A DNA stretch of 64,000 nucleotides from Mesorhizobium sp. M1B.F.Ca.ET.045.04.1.1 (GTDB lineage Bacteria > Pseudomonadota > Alphaproteobacteria > Rhizobiales > Rhizobiaceae). The DNA lies in NCBI RefSeq assembly GCF_003952465.1, contig NZ_CP034448.1, forward strand, positions 806,001 to 870,000, read 5' to 3'. The position numbers were made by a program, and so were the translations under genes. The notes under the pieces are model-generated. The model was given only the letters and a program-made list of their open reading frames with translations, was not told the origin of the DNA and searched no databases. This document shows positions 8,459 through 17,982 of this stretch, piece by piece (position 1 is the first letter of the stretch; the number at the start of each line of letters is the position of its first letter).

Positions 8459-8863
8459 CTACTGCTCCTCGACGATCCTGGTGTCCTCGAATTCCGGTAG
8501 CCAGTGCAGCGCCGAGCGGTGCCAGTACTGTGTCCTCGGCACCAGCTGATCGCGCTGGCGCGCCGTGCCCGTCCTGACGCCATAGACCTTCGGCCCGTCG
8601 CCGACCGACGTGGCGTAGAGATGCGAGCCGCACTCGCCGCAAAAGCCCTGCGCGCGCTTGGCGCCGCTCGACCCGGTCTTGATGTAGACCTTGGGCTCGC
8701 CCTTGGTGATGCGGTAATCTTCCTCCGGCACCCGCACGGTGACGCGAAAAGCCGTGCCGGTGAGTTTCTGGCAATCCGTGCAGTGGCAGATCGAGGTCTT
8801 TTCGGGATCGACCTCCGCCTCATAGGTGATGGCGCCGCAATGGCACCCGCCGTCGATCTTCAT
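8459..8863 (-). CDS. GFA family (glutathione-dependent formaldehyde-activating enzyme-like) protein
   Basis: This 134-residue zinc-binding protein has the GFA cysteine pattern: CHC at 7-9, CHCTDC at 26-31 and FCGECGSHLY later. The ATG at 8863 is chosen because GGAGG lies just upstream and the family motif starts at residue 1. The founding member catalyses S-hydroxymethylglutathione formation, but most members, including this one, have no known substrate. Confidence 0.88.
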   Translation of the reverse strand: MKIDGGCHCGAITYEAEVDPEKTSICHCTDCQKLTGTAFRVTVRVPEEDYRITKGEPKVYIKTGSSGAKRAQGFCGECGSHLYATSVGDGPKVYGVRTGTARQRDQLVPRTQYWHRSALHWLPEFEDTRIVEEQ

Positions 8864-8892
8864 CAGCTTCCTCCGTAAGAGTTCATCCAAGT

Positions 8893-9852
8893 CTAATCCT
8901 CGCTTGAGGCCTCGGCGATGGCCTTTCGCCGCAGCTCCCACGTGCCAGCGGCCTGCGGTTTGACGAACAGCCTAGTAACCTCCGGCATCTCCTGCTTCAG
9001 CCGCGCCTCCAGGCGCTCGATGCAGGCCTCGATCTCCGGCGCGGTGAGATGGTCCTCGAACTCGATGCTGAGGCCGGCCACGATTTCCTCCGGACCGATG
9101 TGAACGCTCAATATGCCGTTCGCCCGCTGCACTGCGGGATCCTGCTCGGCGATCGCCAGCACCCTGCGCTCTACTTCGACAGAAGCGGGCTCGCCCATAA
9201 GCAGGCCCTTGCTCTCCCGCGCCAGGAAGATCGCGGTCGCGCCGAGGATGATCGCGATGCCGATCGAGCCCACGCCGTCGAGCTCGGGAATTTCCAACAG
9301 CTCGGATGCGAGGATGCCCGCGAAGGCGACGATCAGGCCAAGCAGTGCCGCGCTGTCCTCGAAAAGTACCGTGTAGACGCTCGGATCCTTGCTGAGCCGC
9401 ACTGCCTCGAACCAGCCCTCCCGGCCTTTCTGTCCCCGGAACTCCTTCAGCGCCACCAGCCAGGAGCTGCCTTCGAACAGGAAAGACAGGCCAAGCACGA
9501 TGTAATTGACCCTGGCGTTGACGACCGGCACGGGCGCCATGATGTGGATGACGCCCTCGTAGAAGGAAACGCCGGCGCCAAGCGCGAAGACCAGAAGGGC
9601 GACGATAAAACTCCAGAAATAAAGCTCGCGCCCGTGGCCGAGCGGATGCGTGCGGTCGGGCGGGCGCGCGGCACGGCGCATGCCGTGAAGCAGAAGCGCG
9701 CCGTTGCCGGTATCGACCAGCGAATGCACGCCTTCCGACAGCATGGCGGAGGAACCGGTGAAGGCTGCGGCGGCGAACTTGGTCAGCGCGATCGCGAGAT
9801 TGCCGGCGAGCGCAGCATAGATCACCCTTTTCGAGCCGCTATGCCCTGCCAT
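8893..9852 (-). CDS. Cation diffusion facilitator (CDF) family transporter
   Basis: The 319-residue inner-membrane protein has the HxxxD pair in GVHSLVDTGN (His43, Asp47), HPLGHGRELYFW after the second helix, a further metal-site region with EDSAALLG, and a C-terminal cytoplasmic domain. CDF proteins export Zn, Fe, Co or related divalent cations in exchange for protons. The exact metal is not predictable. The gene is 29 bases from the GFA gene on the same strand. Confidence 0.9.
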   Translation of the reverse strand: MAGHSGSKRVIYAALAGNLAIALTKFAAAAFTGSSAMLSEGVHSLVDTGNGALLLHGMRRAARPPDRTHPLGHGRELYFWSFIVALLVFALGAGVSFYEGVIHIMAPVPVVNARVNYIVLGLSFLFEGSSWLVALKEFRGQKGREGWFEAVRLSKDPSVYTVLFEDSAALLGLIVAFAGILASELLEIPELDGVGSIGIAIILGATAIFLARESKGLLMGEPASVEVERRVLAIAEQDPAVQRANGILSVHIGPEEIVAGLSIEFEDHLTAPEIEACIERLEARLKQEMPEVTRLFVKPQAAGTWELRRKAIAEASSED

Positions 9853-10108
9853 CCGCTTCCAGATCCTCTTCAGAGCGCCGAGCTTAACGACCCGCCGGCC
9901 GAAGCTCTACAGACAATGCGCCAGCCGTTGCGAGGTTCACGGGTACTGAGGAAATCGGTTGCCGCCGCTCGAAACCTGTTCGATTCCCGCCGAATCAGGG
10001 AAAACGGTTGACATCGGGAAAGCCGGCTTTCGAAGCGGCAAGCGGCCTCTTGCGGTCGGGGCGTTTCTCTTGTTTCACTTGGGCTGCCCACAATCGGAGG
10101 AGCGAATC

Positions 10109-10234
10109 ATGGCTAAAGGTGCGATGAAGGCGGGCAAGGAACCCCGCAAGCCGAAGAAGGACGCGAAGAAACCAGCCGCGGCCCCGGCTCCGAAGGCGCC
10201 GCCGGTCAAGGCGATGCGCATCAAGGAGAAGTAA
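10109..10234 (+). CDS. Small Lys/Pro/Ala-rich basic protein
   Basis: The 41-residue ORF has a strong ribosome site (GGAGGAG at 10096-10102) and a strong terminator downstream, so it is probably a real gene. The sequence is a low-complexity mix of Lys, Pro and Ala (KEPRKPKKDAKKPAAAPAPK), very basic and without a membrane segment. Such proteins are often nucleic-acid-associated, but no function can be assigned. Confidence 0.6.
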   Translation: MAKGAMKAGKEPRKPKKDAKKPAAAPAPKAPPVKAMRIKEK

Positions 10235-10272
10235 GCCGCCAGCGCGGCCGATCCGTCGTGATGCGCGTTCGA

Positions 10273-10305
10273 ACCGGCAGCATTCGAATGCTGCCGGTGT
10301 TTTGT
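10273..10305 (+). terminator. Intrinsic terminator
   Basis: ACCGGCAGCAT and ATGCTGCCGGT form an 11-bp stem with a TCGA loop, followed by GTTTTGTT. It ends the small basic protein gene and insulates the riboswitch-controlled exporter downstream. Confidence 0.85.
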
Positions 10306-10338
10306 TGATCGGGGCGCAAGACTACCTATATCGACGCG

Positions 10339-10383
10339 GCGAGGACGACCTCGCTTCCCCTGAAAATCGGCCGGGACGACCCG
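10339..10383 (+). ncRNA. Guanidine-II (mini-ykkC) riboswitch
   Basis: Two GC-rich hairpins have identical ACGA loops: GCGAGG-ACGA-CCTCGC (10339-10354) and CGGG-ACGA-CCCG (10372-10383), separated by 17 bases. This is the defining architecture of the guanidine-II class, whose ACGR loops dimerise and bind guanidinium. It lies 46 bases upstream of an SMR-family gene of the Gdx/SugE type, the usual target. Confidence 0.88.
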
Positions 10384-10390
10384 CCACTTC

Positions 10391-10410
10391 CAGCATCGGG
10401 TGCGATGCTG
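10391..10410 (+). promoter_or_regulatory. Hairpin between riboswitch and exporter ribosome site
   Basis: CAGCATCG and CGATGCTG form an 8-bp stem with a GGTG loop. It lies between the riboswitch and the GGAG ribosome site at 10418-10421. It lacks a T-run, so it is not an intrinsic terminator. It may form part of the expression platform. Confidence 0.45.
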
Positions 10411-10428
10411 GACCGATGGAGCGTTGCG

Positions 10429-10743
10429 ATGTCCTGGATTTTTCTTTTCTTCGCCGGCCTGTTCGAGATCGGCTGGGCGATCGGCCTCAAATACACTGAC
10501 GGTTTCTCGAAGCCGCTGCCGACCCTTCTCACCATTGCCTCGATGATCGTCAGCCTCGGCTTGCTCGGCCTGGCATTGAAGGAATTGCCGGTCGGCACCG
10601 CCTATGCGGTATGGACCGGCATCGGCACCGTCGGCACCGCCTTGCTCGGCATCTGGCTGCTCGGCGAGCCGGCGACAGCGGTCCGGCTCTCCTGCATCGG
10701 CCTGATCGTCTCAGGCATCGTCGGGCTGAAGCTCGTCGCCTGA
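10429..10743 (+). CDS. sugE: Guanidinium exporter, SMR family (Gdx/SugE type)
   Basis: The 104-residue protein has four membrane helices. Helix 1 carries the essential Glu13 and Trp16 of the Gdx subgroup, and the [19 protein letters not shown] stretch is typical of SugE. Small multidrug resistance proteins work as antiparallel dimers; the Gdx subgroup exports guanidinium against protons. The guanidine-II riboswitch directly upstream strongly supports this function over broad quaternary-ammonium resistance. GGAG at 10418-10421 sets the ATG at 10429. Confidence 0.92.
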   Translation: MSWIFLFFAGLFEIGWAIGLKYTDGFSKPLPTLLTIASMIVSLGLLGLALKELPVGTAYAVWTGIGTVGTALLGIWLLGEPATAVRLSCIGLIVSGIVGLKLVA

Positions 10744-10763
10744 CAAACCCAGGCCAGGTAGAT

Positions 10764-10816
10764 CGTTTTCGCGCATTTCCGGGCGAAAAACCGCTACACA
10801 CTTTTCCTGGAATTGC
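10764..10816. repeat. Partial repeat related to families F and G
   Basis: A segment with CGGGCGAAAAACCGCTACAC and TTTTCCTGGAATTGCTC is the reverse-complement-like counterpart of the AAGTGTGAAGCGGTTTTCGG core of family F. It lies between the exporter and the DUF6481 gene. Confidence 0.45.
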
Positions 10817-10886
10817 TCCAGTGGTCAGGACAAACGCCTTCGGGGCCGCCGCCGGCGACCCTGAAGCATCTTCGAACGAACCTATG

Positions 10887-11321
10887 TCAGCGGGCGGAGA
10901 AACCCGGCGGCGTACGGCCAACGCGCGCCTTGCGGGCGGCGTAGCGCGCATCGCGCTTGGCCTTGCGTTCGGCCTCGTCGGCGAGAAGACGGGCGATGCG
11001 CTCGGTTTCCTCGGCTTCGCGGATCTTGGCCTCGGCCGCCGCCGCCTCTTCGGCTGCAATACGTGCAGCCTCGGCCACTGCCTCGCGTTCAGCCTTCTCG
11101 GCCGCTTCGCGCGCCAGCTTTTCCTGCTTCAGCCTGGCCTTCTCGGCCTCGCGGACCGCGCGAGCCTCGAGGATCGCCTTGCGTTCCGCCTGACGCGCCA
11201 GCACCGCTGGATCGTCCGCCGCCGGCTTTGCCTTGAAGCGCTCCAGGAGCGCCTTCTTTGCCTCGTTCGCGGCGTTGCGCCGCTCGAATATGTCTTTTTC
11301 CCTGTAGATAGCCAAATCCAC
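10887..11321 (-). CDS. DUF6481 family protein
   Basis: The product is about 144 residues, almost entirely charged helix: long runs of Ala, Glu, Lys and Arg form a predicted coiled coil from about residue 15 to 130. The opening IYREKDIFERRNAANEAKKALLERF and the final RTPPGF are characteristic of DUF6481 proteins of alphaproteobacteria. No function is known. The start is uncertain: GTG at 11321, or a TTG two codons later. Confidence 0.8.
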   Translation of the reverse strand: MDLAIYREKDIFERRNAANEAKKALLERFKAKPAADDPAVLARQAERKAILEARAVREAEKARLKQEKLAREAAEKAEREAVAEAARIAAEEAAAAEAKIREAEETERIARLLADEAERKAKRDARYAARKARVGRTPPGFSAR

Positions 11322-11542
11322 TTCCCTGCAGTCAATTCGCGACGCTTACATACGCGCGAAAGCGATGAGTTCAAGCGCCAAAACGGTATGCCAGCCATGA
11401 AAATCTGCGCTGTTGCCGCCGGGATACGTCGCCGGTGCGCGATGCACTGTTCACAAATCGCGCCCCTGGCGGCTGGCCAGGCCGGTCGCTACCTCTAACG
11501 CCAACAAACAACGCCCAAACTGCGCATCAGGATGCAATCGAC

Positions 11543-12601
11543 ATGGAACTCGGCCTCTACACTTTCGCGGATGTCAGCCCGGAACCCGGCCCCGGCGCCA
11601 TCGGCCCGCACGAACGGCTGCGCAACCTGATCGAGGAGGTCGAGCTGGCCGACCAGGTCGGTCTCGACGTGTTCGGCCTCGGCGAACATCATCGTCCCGA
11701 CTATGCGGCCTCGGCGCCGGTGGTCACTCTTGCCGCGGCTGCCGAACGGACGAAGCGCATCAAGCTCACCAGCGCGGTCACCGTGCTTTCCTCCGACGAT
11801 CCGGTGCGGGTCTTCCAGCAGTTCGCGACGCTCGACCTTCTGTCCAACGGCCGCGCCGAGATCATGGCCGGGCGCGGCTCCTTCATCGAATCCTTCCCGC
11901 TGTTCGGCTACAACCTTGAGGACTATGACGAGCTCTTCGCCGAGAAGCTCGACCTCCTGCTTGCCATTCGCGACCAGGTAAAGGTGACGTGGCAAGGACG
12001 CTTGCGCGCGCCGATCAATGGCCGCGGCGTCTATCCGCGGCCATTCCAGGAAAAGCTGCCGATCTGGATCGCCATTGGCGGCACGCCGCAGTCCGCCGCC
12101 CGCGCCGGCGTGCTCGGCCTGCCGCTTGCGCTTGCCATCATCGGCGGCGAGCCGGCCCGCTTCGCGCCGCTGTTCGATATCTACCGCGAGGCGGCAACGC
12201 GCGCCGGCAACGATGCCGCCACGCTTGCCACCAGCCTCAACGTGCACGGCTTCATCGCCGAGACCACCGAGGCGGCGGCCGACGACTTCTACGAGCCCCA
12301 GGCCGAGGTGATGAACCGCATCGGCCGCGAGCGCGGCTGGGGCCCGACCTCGCGGGCGCATTTCGACCATGCGCGAGGTCCCGGCGGTGCCTTGTTCGTC
12401 GGCAATCCCGAACAGGTGGCGGAAAAGATCGTCGCCCAGCACAAGATCTTCGGCAACGACCGCTTCCTGCTGCAGATGGCGATCGGCACCATGCCGCATG
12501 CCAAGATCATGAAGGCGATCGAGCTTTACGGCACCAGGGTGGCGCCGATCGTGCGCAAGGAAACAGCGACGGCCGCGCCCATACCGGCGCCAGTGGCCTG
12601 A
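11543..12601 (+). CDS. LLM class flavin-dependent oxidoreductase
   Basis: The 352-residue luciferase-like monooxygenase starts [13 protein letters not shown] and contains the family's [12 protein letters not shown] near the active site, [31 protein letters not shown] and [13 protein letters not shown]. It would use reduced FMN supplied by a reductase. The substrate is unknown. Upstream in-frame codons overlap non-coding sequence, so the ATG at 11543 is used. Confidence 0.9.
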   Translation: MELGLYTFADVSPEPGPGAIGPHERLRNLIEEVELADQVGLDVFGLGEHHRPDYAASAPVVTLAAAAERTKRIKLTSAVTVLSSDDPVRVFQQFATLDLLSNGRAEIMAGRGSFIESFPLFGYNLEDYDELFAEKLDLLLAIRDQVKVTWQGRLRAPINGRGVYPRPFQEKLPIWIAIGGTPQSAARAGVLGLPLALAIIGGEPARFAPLFDIYREAATRAGNDAATLATSLNVHGFIAETTEAAADDFYEPQAEVMNRIGRERGWGPTSRAHFDHARGPGGALFVGNPEQVAEKIVAQHKIFGNDRFLLQMAIGTMPHAKIMKAIELYGTRVAPIVRKETATAAPIPAPVA

Positions 12602-12687
12602 GAGCGGCAAGGTTTTTTCATTCACCGCCGGCTAACGGAACCTTGGCGCGGCGCACACGTTTCCCTCGACGATTGCGAGGGGAGCCG

Positions 12688-13854
12688 ATGAAAGCCGAAA
12701 CGACCGCGTCGGGCGCGAGTATTGCCGAAAGCCCCGATCCGCGTGTCGGCGTGCGCGACGAATTGCGGCTGATGCGATCGATGCTCATCGGCATTTTCAT
12801 TCTGATGACGGCTGCCGCCCTCTATTTTGCGCGTGCCTTCTTCATGCCGGTGATCCTGGCCTTCCTGCTGGCGCTGACGCTGACGCCGATCGTGCGCTTC
12901 CTGCGCAAGCGCGGCATACCGGAGGTGTTCTCCGCGACGCTGCTGGTGCTGCTCTCCATATTCATCTTCGTCAGCGCCGGTTATCTGCTGAGCGGGCCGG
13001 TTATCAACCTTGTCAACAACAGCTACTCGATCGGCCAGCAGCTCACAGAAAGACTGGCGCCATTCAAGCGTCCGCTCGAGATGATGGCGGATGTTTCGCG
13101 CCAACTCGGGTCGCTGACCGAGACTGCGCAGGAACCGGGCGTGCAAAGAGTCTCGGTGGCGCCGTCCGGTATTCTGTCCGCCGCGGCCAGCAACATCCTG
13201 GGGGCAGGCACCTCGATCACCATCGTCTTCGTGCTGTCGCTGTTCCTGCTCGCCTCAGGCACCTTGTTCTACGAGAAGATTGTCCAGTCCTTCACCAGCC
13301 TCAGCCAGAAGAAGCGGGCGCTGCGCGTCGTCTATGACGTCGAGCGCGAGATCTCGCATTACCTGCTCACCGTCACGCTCATCAATGCCGGCCTCGGCAC
13401 GGTGATCGGGCTGGGCCTGTGGGGGCTCGGCATGCCGAACCCGCTGGTCTGGGGCGCGGCGGCGGCGCTCCTCAATTTCCTGCCCTATGTCGGCGCGCTG
13501 ATAACCATCCTGCTGGTCACGGTCATCGCGCTGATCAGTTTCGATTCGATCTCCTACGCGCTGCTGGCACCCGCCTTCGTGCTGTTGTGCGACATCGTCG
13601 AGGGCCAGTTCGTGACACCGGTCATGGTCGGCCGAAGGCTGGAGATCAATGCGGTGGCGATCTTCATCGCCATCGCCTTCTGGTCATGGCTATGGGGTTT
13701 CGTCGGCGCGCTGATGGCAGTGCCGCTGCTGGTGGTCATCAAGGTGTTCTGCGACCATTTCGACGGCCTCAGCCATGTCGGCAATTTCCTGGCGGCGCAA
13801 CAGACCATCCTCGCCGAAGACGAACCGGCCGAGAACAACCACACGGCCGCCTGA
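12688..13854 (+). CDS. AI-2E family transporter (PF01594) membrane protein
   Basis: The 388-residue protein has two N-terminal helices (about residues 37-75), a cytoplasmic or periplasmic middle, and a cluster of hydrophobic helices from about 180 onward with the family's [20 protein letters not shown] motif. AGGGGAG precedes the ATG at 12688. The family name derives from TqsA; members include exporters and Na+/H+ antiporters, so autoinducer export should not be assumed. It is followed after 88 bases by the N-acetyltransferase gene. Confidence 0.9.
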   Translation: MKAETTASGASIAESPDPRVGVRDELRLMRSMLIGIFILMTAAALYFARAFFMPVILAFLLALTLTPIVRFLRKRGIPEVFSATLLVLLSIFIFVSAGYLLSGPVINLVNNSYSIGQQLTERLAPFKRPLEMMADVSRQLGSLTETAQEPGVQRVSVAPSGILSAAASNILGAGTSITIVFVLSLFLLASGTLFYEKIVQSFTSLSQKKRALRVVYDVEREISHYLLTVTLINAGLGTVIGLGLWGLGMPNPLVWGAAAALLNFLPYVGALITILLVTVIALISFDSISYALLAPAFVLLCDIVEGQFVTPVMVGRRLEINAVAIFIAIAFWSWLWGFVGALMAVPLLVVIKVFCDHFDGLSHVGNFLAAQQTILAEDEPAENNHTAA

Positions 13855-13942
13855 CGCCCTGGCCCAATCCTCAACTCGGCCCTTGTTTGCCGCATCGGCG
13901 ACGAGTGCCTATATCGGACCGGTCAAGCCGGACCTGCCCCTC

Positions 13943-14770
13943 ATGACCGACGCTTCCTTCGATATCGATGCCTATTTCGCGCGCATTGGCTATCGCGGCC
14001 CTATGGATGCTTCGCTGGCAACGCTGAAGGCGCTGCACAGGCAACATCCGCAGGCGATCCCGTTCGAGAACATCGATGCCTTGATGGGCGTTTCGGTCGG
14101 GCTCGATCCGGCGTCGCTGCAGGACAAGATTTTAAAACGCGGCCGCGGCGGCTATTGCTTCGAGCATAATCTGATCTTCATGCATGCGCTTGGGGAGCTG
14201 GGTTTCAGTGTCAGCGGGCTCGCCGCCCGCGTGCTGTGGGGCCAGCCGGACGACGCCATCACGCCGCGCAGCCACATGCTGCTGCGTGTCGAGCTCGATG
14301 GAAAAACCTTTATCGCCGATGTCGGCTTCGGCGGCCTGACGCTGACGGCGCCGCTGCTGCTGGAGCCTAATCTCGAGCAGCAGACACCGCACGAGGCGTT
14401 CCGTATCGACGAGACCGGCGATCATTTTCGCCTGCAGGCCAATATCGGCGGTGATTGGCGGACGCTCTACCGCTTCGACATGCAGCAGGCCTACGCGGTC
14501 GATTATTCTGTGAGCAGCCATTTCCTGTCGACACATCCGAGCTCGCATTTTCTTTCCACATTGGTTGCCGCGCGCGCCTTGCCGGACCGGCGCTACGCCC
14601 TGCGCAACAATCGCTTGTCGACCTATCACCTTGGCGGCCGTAGCGAGCAGCGGGAGATCGCGTCGGCGACCGGACTCGCGGACGTGCTGGAAGGCCAGCT
14701 CGCCATCGTCATTCCCGACCGCGCCGCCTTCGAGGCGAGGTTGCGGCAGAAGAACATCGTGGAGACCTGA
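13943..14770 (+). CDS. nat: Arylamine N-acetyltransferase
   Basis: The enzyme acetylates arylamines and hydrazines from acetyl-CoA by a ping-pong mechanism. The 275-residue product has the catalytic triad in its usual contexts: Cys72 in RGGYCFEHN, His111 in SHMLLRV and Asp126 in DVGFGG. The ATG at 13943 gives the normal family length. The next gene starts 3 bases after the stop, so the two are cotranscribed. Confidence 0.95.
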   Translation: MTDASFDIDAYFARIGYRGPMDASLATLKALHRQHPQAIPFENIDALMGVSVGLDPASLQDKILKRGRGGYCFEHNLIFMHALGELGFSVSGLAARVLWGQPDDAITPRSHMLLRVELDGKTFIADVGFGGLTLTAPLLLEPNLEQQTPHEAFRIDETGDHFRLQANIGGDWRTLYRFDMQQAYAVDYSVSSHFLSTHPSSHFLSTLVAARALPDRRYALRNNRLSTYHLGGRSEQREIASATGLADVLEGQLAIVIPDRAAFEARLRQKNIVET

Positions 14771-14773
14771 TCA

Positions 14774-15772
14774 ATGACGGCCCTTTCGGTTCTCGACCTG
14801 TCGCCGATCACCCAAGGCAGCACTGCCTCGCAGTCGCTGGCCAACTCGCTCGATCTTGCCCGCCATGCCGAGCGGCTGGACTACAAGCGCTATTGGCTCG
14901 CCGAGCACCACAACATGCCGGGTATCGCCAGCGCCGCGACTTCCGTTGTCATCGCCCATGTCGCGGGCGGCACGAAGACCATCCGGGTCGGCGCCGGCGG
15001 CATCATGCTGCCCAACCACGCGCCGCTGGTGATTGCCGAGCAGTTCGGCACGCTCAACGCGCTTTTTCCGGGCCGCATCGACCTCGGCCTCGGCCGCGCG
15101 CCAGGCACCGACATGATGACGGCGCGGGCGCTCCGCCGCAATCTGGAGGCCAGCGACAACTTCCCTCAGGATGTCGTCGAGCTGATGGGCTATTTCCAGC
15201 CGGCCGAGGAAGGACAGCGCATCCGCGCGGTGCCGGGCGAAGGCCAGGAGGTGCCGGTCTGGATCCTGGGCTCCAGCCTCTACGGCGCGCAGCTGGCCGC
15301 AATGCTCGGCCTTCCCTATGCTTTCGCCTCGCATTTCGCGCCGGCCGAGCTCGACCACGCGCTGGAGGTCTACCGCACGCGCTTCCAGCCTTCGGCCCAG
15401 CTCGACAAGCCCTATGTGATGCTCGGCCTCAATGTCTTCGCAGCCCCCACGGACGCCGAGGCGAAGCTTTTATTCACCTCGCTGCAGCAGGCTTTCGTCA
15501 ATCTGCGCAGCGGCCGGCCCGGGCAATTGCCGCCGCCGGCCGAGAACTATGACCGCGATCTCGATCCGGTTGCCAAGACCATGCTTGCCCAGGCGCTGTC
15601 CTGCGCCGTCGTCGGTTCGCCCGAGACGGTCCGCCAGGGCATCGACGCATTCGTGCGGCGCACCGGCGCCGACGAATTGATGGTCACCGCCCAGATGTTC
15701 GACCACCCGGCGCGGGTGCGCTCCTTCGAGATTCTGGCTGAGGTGCACGGATCGATGTCGCAAGCCGCCTGA
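14774..15772 (+). CDS. LLM class flavin-dependent oxidoreductase
   Basis: The 332-residue luciferase-like protein opens [19 protein letters not shown] and includes [29 protein letters not shown] and [14 protein letters not shown], typical of the subgroup carrying FMN-dependent oxidoreductases such as E. coli YhbW. It begins 3 bases after the N-acetyltransferase stop. The substrate is unknown. It is a second, clearly distinct member besides the one at 11543. Confidence 0.92.
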   Translation: MTALSVLDLSPITQGSTASQSLANSLDLARHAERLDYKRYWLAEHHNMPGIASAATSVVIAHVAGGTKTIRVGAGGIMLPNHAPLVIAEQFGTLNALFPGRIDLGLGRAPGTDMMTARALRRNLEASDNFPQDVVELMGYFQPAEEGQRIRAVPGEGQEVPVWILGSSLYGAQLAAMLGLPYAFASHFAPAELDHALEVYRTRFQPSAQLDKPYVMLGLNVFAAPTDAEAKLLFTSLQQAFVNLRSGRPGQLPPPAENYDRDLDPVAKTMLAQALSCAVVGSPETVRQGIDAFVRRTGADELMVTAQMFDHPARVRSFEILAEVHGSMSQAA

Positions 15773-15806
15773 TCACGGAGCGCCTTTTGCCTGAGATGCT
15801 CATCTG

Positions 15807-15927
15807 CTAGAGCATGATGCCGAAAAGTGTGAAGCGGTTTTCGGGCGACATCATGCTCTATCTCTTTGATTTAGAGCCGGATTCAGATTTCAGGTCGGAT
15901 CGACCTGAAATCTGAATCCGGCTCTAG
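15807..15927. repeat. Family F palindromic repeat, copy 1
   Basis: The element has two hairpins. The first is bounded by AGAGCATGATG and CATCATGCTCT, with a GAAGCGGTTTTCGG centre. The second is TTTCAGGTCGG/CGACCTGAAA inside AGAGCCGGATTCAG and its complement. A nearly identical copy lies at 17582-17698. Confidence 0.85.
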
Positions 15928-15961
15928 GGACAGGGTTCTCTTCTCAAGCGCGAGCTTTCCC

Positions 15962-16756
15962 GTGACCGATGATCTCGACCAGCGCATGCATTTCGCCATC
16001 GACCTTGCGCGGCGCGCGGGAGAGCTTGGGCTGAAATATTTTCGCGATCTCGAAAACCTGACCATCGAGAGCAAAGGCCATCAGGATCTTGTCTCCGATG
16101 CCGATCGCGAGGTGGAGCTTTTCGTCCGTGCGGCGATAACGGCAGCCTATCCGGACGACGGCATTGTCGGCGAGGAGCATGCGCCGGCGACCGGCAAGAC
16201 CAGCTATGTCTGGGTGATCGACCCGATCGACGGCACCGCCAATTTCGTGCGCGGCATTCCCGCCTGGTGCGTGGTGATCGCCTGCGCCAGGGACGGCGAA
16301 ACGATAGTCGGGGTCGTCCACGAGGCTTCGACCGGCGAGACTTTCCATGGCCGCCTTGGCGGCGGCGCCTTCGTCAACGGACGGCCGATCGGGGCGAGCG
16401 GCGCCAAAGCACTTTCCGAAGGCTCGGTCGGAACCGGGCTTTCGAACCGGGCCGCCACGGAACATGTCGCGGTGCTGATCAGCATGATCATGGCCGAAGG
16501 CGGTGTCTTCTTCCGCAATGCGTCCGGCGCGCTGATGCTTGCCTATGCCGCGGCCGGACGGCTGCTCGGCTATGTCGAGGAGCACATGAACGCCTGGGAC
16601 TGCCTGGCAGGCATGCTTCTGGTCGAAGAGGCGGGCGGGACGGTGCTGAAACCCGACCCCAAAACAGTTCTCAGCGAGGGAACGCAGGTCATCGCCGGCG
16701 GAAAGCAGGTCTTTCCGAAGCTGCGGGCGCTTTGCTCGGAAGCGTTCCGAAACTGA
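15962..16756 (+). CDS. Inositol monophosphatase family protein (possible histidinol-phosphatase)
   Basis: The 264-residue, Mg-dependent phosphatase has metal ligands in GEEHA (Glu71) and VIDPIDGTANF (Asp87, Asp90), plus AWDCLAG near 212. The family covers inositol monophosphatase, the HisN-type histidinol-phosphatase and CysQ-like enzymes; the sequence alone does not separate these. It stands alone between two family F repeats and is convergent with the L,D-transpeptidase. Confidence 0.88.
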   Translation: MTDDLDQRMHFAIDLARRAGELGLKYFRDLENLTIESKGHQDLVSDADREVELFVRAAITAAYPDDGIVGEEHAPATGKTSYVWVIDPIDGTANFVRGIPAWCVVIACARDGETIVGVVHEASTGETFHGRLGGGAFVNGRPIGASGAKALSEGSVGTGLSNRAATEHVAVLISMIMAEGGVFFRNASGALMLAYAAAGRLLGYVEEHMNAWDCLAGMLLVEEAGGTVLKPDPKTVLSEGTQVIAGGKQVFPKLRALCSEAFRN

Positions 16757-16808
16757 TCCTTCGGCACGATGGCATCGGCGCGGCCGCGCAAGGACGGCAA
16801 TGCGGCGT

Positions 16809-17429
16809 CTATATCACGATCACTTTGGTGCCGATTTCGGCGCGGTCGTAGAGATCGATGATGTCCTGGTTCATGAGGCGAATACAGCCAGCCGATACGG
16901 CCTTGCCGATGGACCACCATTCGGGGCTGCCGTGCAGGCGATATCCGGTGTCGCCCTTCTCGTTGAAGAGATAGAGCGCCCGCGCCCCGAGCGGATTCAT
17001 GAGTCCGGCGTCCATATGGGCGGGTATGATATGGCCTCGATTGCGCTCGCGCACGATCATCTGCGACGGCGCGGTCCAATCCGGCCATTCGCGCTTCCTC
17101 GCGACGTGAGCGGTGCCATGCCACTCGAAGCCCGCCTTGCCGACGCCGATGCCGTAGCGCAGCGCCTGACCGTCTCCCAGCACGTAATAGAGGAATTTCG
17201 CTCCGGTATCGACAATGATGGTGCCGGGCGCCTCGTCGGTCGCGTAAGCCACCGTCTGCCGACGGAACTTTTGATCGACCTTGTAGATCGGAACCGGCGG
17301 AATGCGGAAGCCGGCGTCGGTGAGGCCGCCATAAGCCAGGGGAGACGTCTGCAATGCGCCGCCGGCGTTGCAGCCGGAGAATGCGATCATCCCGGCAAGT
17401 AGCCCGATCAGGATCGATTTCGCGCGCAT
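16809..17429 (-). CDS. L,D-transpeptidase (ErfK/YbiS/YhnG type), probable lipoprotein
   Basis: The 206-residue protein has a lipoprotein signal with lipobox FSGC (Cys20) and a YkuD catalytic domain. The active-site motifs are HGSPEWWSIG with His166 and SAGCIRLMNQD with Cys182. L,D-transpeptidases make 3-3 crosslinks in peptidoglycan or attach outer-membrane proteins to it. Rhizobiales carry many paralogues because they grow from the pole with abundant 3-3 crosslinks. Confidence 0.93.
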   Translation of the reverse strand: MRAKSILIGLLAGMIAFSGCNAGGALQTSPLAYGGLTDAGFRIPPVPIYKVDQKFRRQTVAYATDEAPGTIIVDTGAKFLYYVLGDGQALRYGIGVGKAGFEWHGTAHVARKREWPDWTAPSQMIVRERNRGHIIPAHMDAGLMNPLGARALYLFNEKGDTGYRLHGSPEWWSIGKAVSAGCIRLMNQDIIDLYDRAEIGTKVIVI

Positions 17430-17581
17430 GGTCCAAGCCGGCGCTCATGCCGGCGATCTGCCGCATCTTGTCTTATTCGTAATCCCGGATGCTTCGATTG
17501 CCAAGGTTTCCATCTTCTTCGGCTGACACCGGCCGCTTCGCTCGGTCGATGCCAAGCTTAGCGATACGGTTTGCGCGATCG

Positions 17582-17698
17582 CTAGAGCATGATGCCGAAA
17601 AGTGTGAAGCGGTTTTCGGGCGACATCATGCTCTATCTCTTTGATTAGAGCCGGATTCAGATTTCAGGTCGGTTCGACCTGAAATCATCCGGCTCTAG
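17582..17698. repeat. Family F palindromic repeat, copy 2
   Basis: This copy has the same two-hairpin structure as 15807-15927, with small deletions in the second hairpin. It occupies part of the 670-base gap upstream of dnaK. Confidence 0.85.
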
Positions 17699-17749
17699 GG
17701 CCGCCGGCCCGTGCGTACTTCCGAACGACCACCGACAGGCGCCAAGTGC

Positions 17750-17875
17750 ATGGCGGCAAAGAAGTTTTTCCGCGCATTCGCGACCCAAAGTCACGCCTGC
17801 GGCGCCAAAGCCTGCCCTTGCCCGATATGCGACGGCACGCTTAGGCTCGGAAAAAATCCCGTCTGGACAATGAGA
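17750..17875 (+). CDS. Possible 41-aa Cys-rich small ORF
   Basis: An ATG-initiated ORF with CGAKACPCPICDG near its middle lies upstream of dnaK. No convincing ribosome site precedes it and I do not recognise it. It is listed because the clustered cysteines are unusual. It may be chance. Confidence 0.15.
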
Positions 17876-17950
17876 TAGAAGAAATTCGCACTGATCCTCG
17901 TCTAAGGCGAGCCGGTCCGTTCCGGGACGGCAGCCGCCTTGCGCAGAATG

Positions 17951-17982
17951 CTTGCGCGCCGTGCCGCCTGTTCTTATATACG
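17951..17982 (+). promoter_or_regulatory. Heat-shock (RpoH-type) promoter of dnaK
   Basis: CTTG at 17951-17954 and CTTATATACG at 17973-17982 are 18 bases apart and match the CTTG...CYTATNT pattern of alphaproteobacterial sigma-32 promoters. The start would be near 17989, giving a 5' UTR of about 110 bases before dnaK. Confidence 0.6.

Noticed and set aside
10391..10410. Intrinsic terminator after the guanidine-II riboswitch
   Set aside because: The hairpin is followed by ACCGATGGAGC, not a T-run, so transcription termination is not supported.
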